A DNA stretch of 44,980 nt, from the NCBI GenBank assembly GCA_937959315.1, contig CALGRC010000039.1:1-44980 (forward strand), written 5' to 3'. This stretch comes from an uncultured Clostridia bacterium (lineage in GTDB: Bacteria > Bacillota > Clostridia > UMGS1810). The position numbers were made by a program, and so were the translations under genes. This document shows, piece after piece, positions 1-8,184 of the stretch; position 1 is the first letter of the stretch, and each line of letters opens with the position of its first letter. The notes beneath the pieces were generated by a model. It was not told the origin of the DNA. It worked only from the letters and a program-made list of their open reading frames with translations, and searched no databases.

Positions 1-972
1 CACTGCTTCGATATTTTTGACGTCAATGCCGCGCGCCGCCACATCAGTTGCCACCAGCAAATTGGTGCGGCCGTTTTTAAAACCGTTCATCACCCGGGTG
101 CGGTCCTTTTGCTCCATATCGCCGTGCAGCGCCGCGCTGCGGTAGCCATGTGCGCGCAGGTAGGTATCCAGTGCGTCCACCATGCGCTTGGTATTGCAAA
201 ACACAATGGTTTTTTGAGGTTTTAGATGGTCCAGCAGCAAGCAGAGCGACTCTTTTTTGCGTCCCTGCGGCACCCGGTAAAAATACTGCGCAATGGTATC
301 CACCGTGCGCCGGCCGCCGTCCACTGCAATGAGCTTGGGGTTTTTCTGCACCTCTTTGGTAATTTTTAATATTTCCGGCGGCATGGTGGCAGAAAACAAC
401 GCGGTCTGCCGGTTTTCCGGCACCGCCTTTAAAATGGTGCGGATGTCATCCAAAAACCCCATGTCCAGCATTTCATCCGCTTCATCCAGCACTACCAGCT
501 TGACCTGCCCGAGTTTTAACGTCTTGCGCCGGATGTGGTCCATTATGCGCCCCGGCGTGCCAATGACAATATTGGCATTGCGGAGCTGGGCAATCTGCCC
601 GCCCATGGGCTGGCCGCCATACAGCAGGGCAAATTTAATGTTTTCCTTGTATTTGGCCAATTTCCGCATGGCCTCGCAGTTTTGCATGGCAAGCTCCCTG
701 GTGGGGCAGACTACCAGCGTCTGCGGCCGTTTGACGGCGGGATCCGTGTGCTCAATGGCTGGAATCCCGAATGCCGCGGTTTTGCCGGTACCAGTACTAG
801 AACGGCCAATGATATCCCGCCCCGCAAGCATGGCTGGTATCGCCTCCGCCTGGATTTTGGTCGCTTCCCGGTACCGCAGCTCTTCCACTGCGCGGCGTAC
901 TGCACCGGAAATTTGCAATTCAGAAAATAAAATAAGAATCCATCCTCTCTTTTGTAAAAAACGGGATACCAT
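1..972 (-). CDS. DEAD-box ATP-dependent RNA helicase (3' part outside window)
   Basis: Reading the minus strand gives an uninterrupted frame that runs off the left edge. It shows the DEAD-box helicase motifs in order: Q-motif region (REATKIQAEAIP), motif I (STGTGKTAAF), PTRELA, TPGRI, the DEAD box itself (VLDEADEMLDMGF), SAT (LFSATMPPE), then in the second RecA domain IVFCNTKR and ATDVAARGID. These proteins use ATP to unwind short RNA duplexes in ribosome assembly, mRNA decay or cold adaptation; the C-terminal extension that would separate CshA/DbpA/DeaD-like types is not in the window. The start is uncertain. The only in-frame ATG (970-972) has a purine-rich SD too close (1-2 nt) and adds about 14 residues before the usual FSELQIS beginning. 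The better SD (AGAGAGG, 944-950) precedes only ATT or TTG codons in this frame. It diverges from secA. Confidence 0.93.
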   Translation of the reverse strand, partial: MVSRFLQKRGWILILFSELQISGAVRRAVEELRYREATKIQAEAIPAMLAGRDIIGRSSTGTGKTAAFGIPAIEHTDPAVKRPQTLVVCPTRELAMQNCEAMRKLAKYKENIKFALLYGGQPMGGQIAQLRNANIVIGTPGRIMDHIRRKTLKLGQVKLVVLDEADEMLDMGFLDDIRTILKAVPENRQTALFSATMPPEILKITKEVQKNPKLIAVDGGRRTVDTIAQYFYRVPQGRKKESLCLLLDHLKPQKTIVFCNTKRMVDALDTYLRAHGYRSAALHGDMEQKDRTRVMNGFKNGRTNLLVATDVAARGIDVKNIEAV

Positions 973-991
973 ACCCCCTATATCTGGTATT

Positions 992-1020
992 AGTATATCA
1001 TATTTCCGTATCCCGCGCAA
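992..1020 (-). promoter_or_regulatory. Predicted sigma-A promoter of the DEAD-box helicase gene
   Basis: Read on the minus strand: -35 TTGCGC (1015-1020), a 17-bp spacer and -10 TATACT (992-997). Transcription would start near 985. An 8-bp inverted repeat, CGGGATAC (962-969) and GTATCCCG (1008-1015), brackets the -10 box and could be an operator or part of a leader structure; this is inference. Confidence 0.55.
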
Positions 1021-1056
1021 TCATTGGGACAGAAATCTGCAATTTTCAAAAAATGA

Positions 1057-1084
1057 TTGTATTCTAGGCAGTTTGTGTTATAAT
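1057..1084 (+). promoter_or_regulatory. Predicted sigma-A promoter of secA
   Basis: A perfect -10 TATAAT (1079-1084) is preceded by TGT, giving an extended -10, and by a weak -35 TTGTAT (1057-1062) at 16 bp. The expected start near 1091 leaves about a 50-nt leader before the secA ribosome site (GAGGTGA, 8 nt before the ATG). Confidence 0.65.
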
Positions 1085-1141
1085 AGAAGCAAAGTATCTT
1101 TTTGAATTGGCTTATCATAACGGTTTGAGGTGACTTGACAG

Positions 1142-3880
1142 ATGTTAAAATCCATGTTTGAAAAAGTGTTCGGCAGCTACAGCAGCCGGGAAATCAAACG
1201 GCTGCTTCCCATTGTAGAACAGATTAACGCATTGGAACCGGAAATCTCCGCGCTGCCGGACGCAGAACTCCGCGGTAAAACGGATGAATTCAAAGGCCGC
1301 CTGGCAAATGGCGAAACGCTGGACGATATTTTGCCAGAAGCCTTTGCCGTCGTGCGCGAGGCTGGCAAACGGGTACTGGGTATGCGGCATTTTGATGTGC
1401 AGCTTTTGGGCGGCATTGTGCTGCACCAAGGCCGCATTGCCGAAATGAAAACCGGGGAAGGGAAAACGCTGGTAGCAACCCTGCCCTGTTATTTAAACGC
1501 CTTGACCGGCAACGGCGTACACGTGGTTACCGTCAACGACTATTTAGCCAAGCGCGACAGCGAGCAAATGGGCAAAATCTACCGTTTCCTGGGGCTGACG
1601 GTCGGGCTCATTACCCACGATGTAGAGCCGCAGAACCGCAAAAAAGCCTATGACAGCGATATCACCTACGGCACCAACAACGAGTTTGGCTTTGACTATC
1701 TGCGCGATAATATGGTCATTTACAAAGACCAGATGGTGCAAAAACGCGGGCACAATTTTGCGGTTGTTGACGAAGTGGACTCCATTTTGATTGACGAAGC
1801 GCGTACCCCGCTGATTATTTCAGGCATGGGGGACAAATCCACCGAGCTGTACCAGGTGGCCGACCGTTTTGCGCGCAGTTTAAAATGCCTGAAAATCAAG
1901 GAACAGGACGACAAGGAATTGTCGGACGATGTGGACGCCGACTACATTGTGGATGAAAAGGCCAACACCGCGACGCTGACGGCGGGCGGCATTGCAAAGG
2001 CGGAAGCAGCCTTTGGGCTGGAAAATTTGTCCGACCCGGAAAATATGACCATCTCCCACCACATCAACCAGGCGATTAAGGCGCACGGCATTATGCAGCG
2101 GGACAAAGATTATGTAGTGAAAGACGGCGAAGTTATCATTGTGGATGAATTCACCGGCCGCCTGATGTTTGGCCGCCGCTACAACGAGGGCCTGCACCAG
2201 GCCATTGAAGCCAAAGAAGGGGTCAAAGTTGCACGTGAATCCAAAACGCTGGCCACCATCACCTTCCAAAACTATTTCCGGCTGTATGGGAAGCTTTCCG
2301 GCATGACCGGCACGGCAGAGACTGAAGAGGCGGAATTCCAGGAAATCTACAAGCTGGACGTGGTGGTTATCCCAACCAACAAACCGATGATCCGCGTTGA
2401 CCATAGCGATGTCGTCTATAAAAAAGAACTCAACAAATTTGACGCGGTCATCGACCAGATTGAGGAATGCCATCAAAAGGGGCAGCCAGTGCTGGTGGGT
2501 ACCATTACCATTGAAAAATCAGAAATTTTGAGCAAAATGCTCAAACGGCGCGGCATCAAGCACGAGGTTTTAAACGCCAAATATCACGAAAAAGAAGCTG
2601 AAATCATTGCGCAGGCCGGTAAAAAGGGCGCTGTTACCATTGCTACCAACATGGCGGGCCGCGGCACCGACATCATGCTGGGCGGGAACGCGGAATTCCT
2701 GGCAAAAAAAGAAATGAAAAAACGCGGTTACAACGATGAGTTGATACTGGAAGCCACTGGCTTTTCTGAAACGGACGATGAAGAAATTTTGGAAGCGCGC
2801 AAGACCTTCCAGGAACTGGAAGCCGGTTTTAAATCAGAAATTGCCAAAGAACATGTAGAATCCGGCGGGCTATTTATCATCGGTACCGAGCGGCACGAAT
2901 CCCGCCGCATTGACAACCAGCTTCGCGGCCGGTCGGGCCGTCAGGGCGACCCCGGGGAATCGCGGTTTTACATTTCACTGGAAGACGATTTGATGCGGCT
3001 GTTTGGTTCCGAGCGGCTGGAAGGCGTGGTCAACACGCTGGGGCTGGCCGACGACGAACCCATCGAACACAAAATGCTGTCCAACGCGATAGAAAACGCA
3101 CAAAAAAAAGTGGAAGGCCGCAACTTCCAAATCCGCAAACATGTGCTGCAATACGACGACGTCATGAACGTCCAGCGCGGCGTCATTTATTCCCAGCGGC
3201 AAAAGGTGCTGGACGGCGAAGATATCCACGATTCCATCATGAATATGCTCGAAGAGTTCACTTCCAATGTGGTGGACTCCTATACCGGCAGTGCTGACAA
3301 TATTGACGACTGGAATGTCGCCGGCCTGACCGATTACCTGTTGGCCGGTTACCTTGCACCGGAAGATATGGCATTTTTGGAAACGGAACGGGAATCGCTC
3401 ACCAAAGACACCCTCTACCAGACGCTGCTGGAACGGCTGCAAAACCGTTACGCCGCAAAAGAAGCGGAATTTGGCGGAGAAACCTTCCGCGAAGTGGAGC
3501 GCATTGTGCTTTTGCAGGTAGTAGACCGCAAGTGGATGGACCACATTGACAACATGGACCAGCTCCGCCAGGGCATTGGCCTGCGCGCCTATGCGCAGCG
3601 TGACCCGGTCATTGCCTACAAAGAAGAGGGCTACGCCATGTATGAGGAAATGCTGGGCTCCATACGGGAAGATGTTATCAAGTTTTTGCTCAATGTCCGT
3701 ATTGAAAAACAGCCGGAACGCGAAGAAGTTGCCAAGCCGGTGGCAGAATCGCACGGGGACGGCACACTTGAGAAAAAACCGGTTGTCAAAGGCAAAAAGG
3801 TGGGCCGCAACGACCCCTGCCCCTGCGGGAGCGGCAAGAAATATAAAAAGTGCTGCGGGATGAACGAAAACACCGACTAA
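1142..3880 (+). CDS. secA: Protein translocase ATPase SecA
   Basis: Full-length SecA (912 aa), the motor that pushes unfolded preproteins through the SecYEG channel. Visible landmarks are the Walker A region (EMKTGEGKTLVATL, near residue 100), the DEVD-box segment (VVDEVDSILIDEARTPL, near 208), the helicase-II motifs TNMAGRGTDI and QLRGRSGRQGDPG, the DQLRQGIGLRAYAQRDP scaffold region, and a C-terminal zinc ribbon CPCGSGKKYKKCC in the last 25 residues. That zinc finger binds lipids or SecB-like partners and is common in clostridial SecA. The start is fixed by GAGGTGA eight bases ahead of the ATG. It is followed after 39 bp by prfB, an arrangement frequent in Firmicutes. No accessory SecA2 features are seen. 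Confidence 0.99.
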   Translation: MLKSMFEKVFGSYSSREIKRLLPIVEQINALEPEISALPDAELRGKTDEFKGRLANGETLDDILPEAFAVVREAGKRVLGMRHFDVQLLGGIVLHQGRIAEMKTGEGKTLVATLPCYLNALTGNGVHVVTVNDYLAKRDSEQMGKIYRFLGLTVGLITHDVEPQNRKKAYDSDITYGTNNEFGFDYLRDNMVIYKDQMVQKRGHNFAVVDEVDSILIDEARTPLIISGMGDKSTELYQVADRFARSLKCLKIKEQDDKELSDDVDADYIVDEKANTATLTAGGIAKAEAAFGLENLSDPENMTISHHINQAIKAHGIMQRDKDYVVKDGEVIIVDEFTGRLMFGRRYNEGLHQAIEAKEGVKVARESKTLATITFQNYFRLYGKLSGMTGTAETEEAEFQEIYKLDVVVIPTNKPMIRVDHSDVVYKKELNKFDAVIDQIEECHQKGQPVLVGTITIEKSEILSKMLKRRGIKHEVLNAKYHEKEAEIIAQAGKKGAVTIATNMAGRGTDIMLGGNAEFLAKKEMKKRGYNDELILEATGFSETDDEEILEARKTFQELEAGFKSEIAKEHVESGGLFIIGTERHESRRIDNQLRGRSGRQGDPGESRFYISLEDDLMRLFGSERLEGVVNTLGLADDEPIEHKMLSNAIENAQKKVEGRNFQIRKHVLQYDDVMNVQRGVIYSQRQKVLDGEDIHDSIMNMLEEFTSNVVDSYTGSADNIDDWNVAGLTDYLLAGYLAPEDMAFLETERESLTKDTLYQTLLERLQNRYAAKEAEFGGETFREVERIVLLQVVDRKWMDHIDNMDQLRQGIGLRAYAQRDPVIAYKEEGYAMYEEMLGSIREDVIKFLLNVRIEKQPEREEVAKPVAESHGDGTLEKKPVVKGKKVGRNDPCPCGSGKKYKKCCGMNENTD

Positions 3881-3919
3881 ACCAACTCATTGCATATCTT
3901 TTGTAAAGGACGTGAAAAC

Positions 3920-5039
3920 ATGCTGCTGGAAGAATATAAAAGCGAACTGTCCGGCATGGAAGAATCCATCAACGATTTGAGGGATTCACTTTGACGTTGC
4001 CGGGTTAGAAGAAAAAATTGCAAAGCTGGAAGCCGAGTCGGCTGCCGACGGGTTTTGGGACGATATGGAAAATAGCCAGAAAGTACTGCAACAGACCAAA
4101 TCGTTAAAAAACAAGCTGGAAAAATACCAAAATCTGCGCGCGCTGTACGACGACACGGGCGTGCTCATTGAAATGGCCATGGAGGAGGGGGATGATTCGT
4201 TCAATGCGGAAATTACCGCGTCTATGCAGGAGCTGCGCCATACCATTGAAGCCATGACGCTGGAAACGCTGCTGTCCGGCGAATACGACAAAAATAATGC
4301 GATTTTGACGCTGCATGCCGGCGCAGGCGGCACCGAGGCGCAGGACTGGGCAGAAATGCTTTTGCGCATGTATACCCGCTATGCCGAGCGCAGCGGGTAT
4401 ACCGTAGAAACGCTGGACCTGCTGCCCGGTGAAGAAGCGGGCGTCAAATCGGTCACCATCCTCATCAAAGGGGAAAATGCCTACGGTTATTTAAAAAGCG
4501 AAAAAGGCGTACACCGGCTGGTGCGCATTTCCCCGTTTGACGCCTCTGGGCGGCGGCATACATCGTTTGCTTCCTGCGAAGTTATGCCGGAAATTGACGA
4601 TGATACCGACGTGCAGATCAACCCTGACGACCTGCGGATTGACACCTACCGCTCCAGCGGGGCGGGCGGGCAGCACATCAACAAGACCGATTCGGCCATC
4701 CGGATTACCCATTTGCCCACCGGTATTGTGGTATCCTGCCAGAACGAACGGTCACAGCATAAAAACAAGGAAACTGCCATGAAAATGCTCAAATCCAAGC
4801 TCATTGAAATCAAAGAACGCGAGCACATGGAAAAAATCGAAGACATCAAGGGCGAACAAAAGGACATCGCATGGGGCAGCCAAATCCGCTCCTATGTGTT
4901 CCAGCCCTACACCATGGTCAAAGACCACCGGACAAACTATGAAATGGGCAACATTGGCGCAGTCATGGACGGCGAGCTGGACGGCTTTATTACCGAATAT
5001 TTAAAGCAGGCAAGCCTGGGGACCCTGCAAACCAAGTGA
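3920..5039 (+). CDS. prfB: Peptide chain release factor 2 (programmed +1 frameshift)
   Basis: RF2 recognises UAA and UGA and triggers peptide release. The first 24 codons (MLLEEYKSEL...) run from ATG 3920 to an in-frame TGA at 3992-3994; the remaining 348 residues are in the +1 frame, giving a 372-aa protein, normal for the family. The shift site has the canonical layout CTT TGA C with an upstream SD-like stretch (TTGAGGGA). Downstream are the RF2-type codon-reading tripeptide SPF (RISPFDASG, about residue 203) and the catalytic GGQ loop (SGAGGQHINKTDSA, about 249). RF2 therefore regulates its own synthesis: low RF2 favours frameshifting past the UGA. The gene sits 39 bp behind secA and its stop is 15 nt from the start of the next gene, so co-transcription is likely. 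Confidence 0.98.
3977..3995 (+). promoter_or_regulatory. prfB programmed +1 frameshift signal
   Basis: TTGAGGGA (3977-3984) resembles an internal Shine-Dalgarno just before CTT TGA C (3989-3995). The ribosome pauses at UGA when RF2 is scarce and slips from CUU to UUU. Both elements and their close spacing match the known prfB autoregulation site. Confidence 0.93.
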
Positions 5040-5053
5040 GCAAAGGAGAATCC

Positions 5054-6193
5054 ATGATGAAAAAAGAAATCAAATATCTGGTATCGGGCGCCTTGATTGG
5101 CGCAATGGCCGTTTCTATTCCAACGCTGGCCGATACCATCTGGGAAAAGATTGATGTCGCGCGCAACGCCATCAAACTGGACGTCAACGGGACACCAGTG
5201 GAAAGCGACCTCTTTTTGTACAACGACACCACTTATGTACCCATCCGCGTGGTATCAGAACTGCTGGGGAAAACGGTTACATACAATCCGGAAACGCAGT
5301 CAGCCAGTATCCTTGACAGCCAGCGCGCAGAATTTGAAGGGGAAGCCATCGGCAAAGTGGGCAACGACACCATTACCAGCGGCGAGCTGGATGCCTACTT
5401 AAACATGATGGCAAAAGACCCGTCTTACAGCGCGCTGACAGGCGATGCAGCTACCCAAAAGGCAAAAGAGCTCATCATACACGACCATGTCCTGATGCAA
5501 ATTGGGGAAAATTACGGCATTGCCATCGACCAAAAATTTAACGATTCCTTTGCAGACCTGATGACCTTCAATAAAATGCAAAAAGGCGAAGAAGGGCTCA
5601 ATGCCATTTTAGAAGCACAGGGCATGGATCAAAACTCCTACAAACACTTTTACGAAGTAGAGCATGTCAAAGAAGAACTACTGAAAAAGGCCGATTTTTC
5701 TACAGACGACGCTGCACTGCAGGCCTACTATGACAGCCATATGGACGAATTTGCCTTTGACGGGCTGCGCGCCAAACATATTTATATCAACTCCCGCGGC
5801 GCAGACGGCAACCCGCTGACTGGACAGGCTTTGGAGGAAGCCAAAGCAAAGGCAGAGGAGGCTTATCAAAAACTGCAAAATGGCAGCGATTTCGATGCAT
5901 TGGTGCAAGAATACGGCGAAGACCCCGGTATGGAAGAAAACCCCGACGGGTATGTATTCAACCGCGGCATGATGATTGCTGAATTTGAAGACGCAGCTTA
6001 CCAGCTAGGCGCCGGTGAAACCAGCGGGGTTGTCACCACGCCGATTGGCTTCCACATCATCAAAGTGGAAGAACCGCTGCCTTACCTGCCGTTTGACGAG
6101 GCCAAAGCAGATTTAAAAGAAAAATTGGACAATCAAAAACTGGAAGAAGCCATCTCCAGTAAAATGGCCAATACCAATATCACGCTTTCATAA
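5054..6193 (+). CDS. Secreted peptidylprolyl isomerase (parvulin/PrsA-like) with stalk domain
   Basis: Start chosen at ATG 5054, five bases after a strong AAAGGAG; an upstream in-frame ATG at 5036 overlaps the prfB stop and lacks this spacing. The N-terminus is a signal peptide or anchor (MMKKEIKYLVSGALIGAMAVSIPTLA) with no lipobox Cys, unlike true PrsA lipoproteins. Residues about 35-95 form a copper-amine-oxidase-like N-terminal (stalk) domain (VNGTPVESDLFLYNDTTYVP). A SurA_N-like helical chaperone region follows, then a parvulin domain at about 235-345 (LRAKHIYINSRG ... GFHIIKVEEPLPY). Such proteins assist folding of exported proteins outside the membrane, and the position downstream of secA and prfB fits an export-related role. 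Ends at a strong bidirectional terminator. Confidence 0.9.
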   Translation: MMKKEIKYLVSGALIGAMAVSIPTLADTIWEKIDVARNAIKLDVNGTPVESDLFLYNDTTYVPIRVVSELLGKTVTYNPETQSASILDSQRAEFEGEAIGKVGNDTITSGELDAYLNMMAKDPSYSALTGDAATQKAKELIIHDHVLMQIGENYGIAIDQKFNDSFADLMTFNKMQKGEEGLNAILEAQGMDQNSYKHFYEVEHVKEELLKKADFSTDDAALQAYYDSHMDEFAFDGLRAKHIYINSRGADGNPLTGQALEEAKAKAEEAYQKLQNGSDFDALVQEYGEDPGMEENPDGYVFNRGMMIAEFEDAAYQLGAGETSGVVTTPIGFHIIKVEEPLPYLPFDEAKADLKEKLDNQKLEEAISSKMANTNITLS

Positions 6194-6201
6194 AAAAGTA
6201 A

Positions 6202-6240
6202 AAAAATCCCACAGGCAAATGTTTTGCCTGTGGGATTTTT
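6202..6240. terminator. Bidirectional rho-independent terminator
   Basis: An 18-bp perfect stem, AAAAATCCCACAGGCAAA (6202-6219) with TTTGCCTGTGGGATTTTT (6223-6240), has T-tracts in both directions. It separates the plus-strand foldase gene from the minus-strand VanW gene and probably serves both. Confidence 0.92.
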
Positions 6241-6248
6241 TGATATCC

Positions 6249-8009
6249 TCATTCATGCCCCGGTTCCAGCGGGGTATCTACTGTCAGGCCTTCCGTCAGT
6301 GATGGCTGCTGTTCCGGCTGCTCCGGTTCCAATTCCGGTTCCGGCTCTGCCGGCAGCGCAGGCTGCCCGGTTCCAGCATCATCTGCCATACCGGCTGAAG
6401 CCGGCTGGCCATCATCCGGCTGCGGCGCCTGCTCTGCCGGCGGTTCAACTTCCTTTTCCGGCCCGACCAGTACAATTTTTTCAATCGGGTTATAATAGCT
6501 TTTGTGGATCATATCGCTGCTGACCACCACGCCGTTTTCCCGGACTGTTTTATAGGTGTTGATAACGGCGCCGTCCGATCCGTTTTGTTTGACCTTTTTC
6601 GTACCGGGCGCAAGGGAATCATCCTGGATTTCCTTTGTCGGATACGGGATAGTGCTCAGCCGTTCGGTGGTAATTTCCACTTCCCGGCCATTTTCCCTGG
6701 TACCCCAAATAGAAATGGTAAGGCTTCCGCCTGATGCGCTGGAAGTCACTTTGACAGGGTTTTGCTTATTGTTTTTAAATATAAAGTCAATACTGCCAAA
6801 CGCTACGGTAGCATCCCGCCCCAACGGCGCGTAAGTCACCGGCATAGAATGGTTGGTACGGTAAACCACTGCCAAATCGGCATACAGCACGGCATTGTAA
6901 AGGGTGGACGACACCTGGCAAATCCCCCCGCCCAAACCGTCTACCAGATTCCCGCCTTCATAGACCTTGGCATTTTGAAAACCAGCAGCGGCTGTCCGTT
7001 CCCCCACTACCGTATTAAAGGAAAACTGGTCGCCGGGCGCCAAACAGGTACCGTTGATTTTTTGTGCCGCCAACGATACATTTTGGGTGCGCCCCACTTC
7101 ACCGGGATTATATTTGGAAGTATAGCTGCCCAGTTTATCCTGAAACAGGCTGTTTTTTAGCTGTTCCAGCGTCATTGCAGGCTGGGTTACCGCTATATCT
7201 ATGGTATAGGGTTCCGGGTTGCTGCGGTTGGCTTCCAGTACCGCCAGCGCTTCCTCCCGGTCAAACGAAATGCCCAGCGTTTGCGGGATATATTCGATAT
7301 GCCCGCCGCTGATTTCATAGGAGGCATCCTTTGGCCCGGTCAGATAATCCGCGCAGAGCTGGTCGATATCAATGGGGGCGGCCGGTATGGTAACCAGCGC
7401 AATTTCCACTGCCCGGCCAAAAGTACGGTCAGCCATCAGCCGCTCCAAATCCGCCCGCAGCTGCTCCATATCCGGGCCTTTGCCGTTGGTGCCGTTGGTA
7501 ATTTGCAGCCGGCTGTCCAGCACCTCTATTTTGGCCGGGACAGCCTCGGTGCACAGGTCATGGATATTTTCATTTATCAGCGTTTCCAATGTGGCTTCGT
7601 CATAGATAATCGGCAATGGGATATCCTGTTTGGCAAACCGCAGCACCAGCATTTTGCCCACACGCGCAAAGGGGTTTGCAGCACGGCCGGTATCATAAGC
7701 CTCTTGCACAGCGGTATCCCAATCGTATGCCAGCCCAATGGCGTCCCGCTGTATTTCAAATTCCCGCCCTGTACAGGCAAACCGGATGGTTTCACCCAGC
7801 CTGTCCGCCGGGAACGCCTGGTCCAGCAGTTCCTTTGCCTGCTCCACATTTTTCCCGCCAACCGCAACACCGGCAACCGACACCCCATGGTAAATGGTAT
7901 CGTCCATTGCCATAGCGGCAAAACAGGCAATCATCAGCAAAACCGATACCGCAAGCAGGCCAAACAGGATAAACAATTTCCGTTTTGGCGTGTTTCTGAC
8001 CACCCTCAT
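6249..8009 (-). CDS. VanW family protein with G5 domain, membrane anchored
   Basis: A 586-aa protein with one N-terminal transmembrane segment (LFILFGLLAVSVLLMIACF, residues about 12-32) and an extracytoplasmic remainder. Residues about 40-290 resemble the YkuD-associated peptidoglycan-binding repeats. Residues about 293-425 carry the VanW domain (signature QNAKVYEGGNLVDGLGGGIC then QVSSTLYNAVLYA). About 440-520 looks like a G5 domain. The tail from about 525 is low-complexity Pro/Glu/Gln. VanW domains occur next to vancomycin-resistance genes but have no proven enzymatic role; the domain set here suggests a wall-associated peptidoglycan-binding protein. No van genes are nearby, so resistance is not implied. 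Ribosome site AAGGGG lies 9 nt before the ATG. Confidence 0.93.
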   Translation of the reverse strand: MRVVRNTPKRKLFILFGLLAVSVLLMIACFAAMAMDDTIYHGVSVAGVAVGGKNVEQAKELLDQAFPADRLGETIRFACTGREFEIQRDAIGLAYDWDTAVQEAYDTGRAANPFARVGKMLVLRFAKQDIPLPIIYDEATLETLINENIHDLCTEAVPAKIEVLDSRLQITNGTNGKGPDMEQLRADLERLMADRTFGRAVEIALVTIPAAPIDIDQLCADYLTGPKDASYEISGGHIEYIPQTLGISFDREEALAVLEANRSNPEPYTIDIAVTQPAMTLEQLKNSLFQDKLGSYTSKYNPGEVGRTQNVSLAAQKINGTCLAPGDQFSFNTVVGERTAAAGFQNAKVYEGGNLVDGLGGGICQVSSTLYNAVLYADLAVVYRTNHSMPVTYAPLGRDATVAFGSIDFIFKNNKQNPVKVTSSASGGSLTISIWGTRENGREVEITTERLSTIPYPTKEIQDDSLAPGTKKVKQNGSDGAVINTYKTVRENGVVVSSDMIHKSYYNPIEKIVLVGPEKEVEPPAEQAPQPDDGQPASAGMADDAGTGQPALPAEPEPELEPEQPEQQPSLTEGLTVDTPLEPGHE

Positions 8010-8130
8010 ACCATCAAACCCCTTAACCGTATAGTTTTCTATCTTACCATATGCAGCTTGTACTGCTGTTTAGAACCTTCAGGCGCAACTGTCATACATC
8101 CGTCATGCTTTTTTAACATTTTCCGTATAT

Positions 8131-8161
8131 AAAAATCGAAGGCGGATATTTCCGCCTTCGA
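8131..8161 (-). terminator. Rho-independent terminator of nifJ
   Basis: An 11-bp perfect stem, TCGAAGGCGGA (8136-8146) with TCCGCCTTCGA (8151-8161), has a 4-nt loop and a run of five U on the minus strand. It lies 24 bp past the nifJ stop codon. Confidence 0.92.
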
Positions 8162-8184
8162 AATGCCTACCAAAGCTGCTGCAC

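Noticed and set aside
293..1105. Long plus-strand open frames opposite the helicase gene
   Set aside because: Translations have no family features, while the minus strand gives a clean DEAD-box helicase; they are antisense shadows.
2975..3754. 259-codon minus-strand frame inside secA
   Set aside because: Lies fully within a conserved plus-strand gene and shows no recognisable protein.
6249..8009. Possible vancomycin-resistance determinant because of the VanW domain
   Set aside because: No vanH/A/X or vanR/S genes are present; VanW/G5 proteins are common in Clostridia without resistance.
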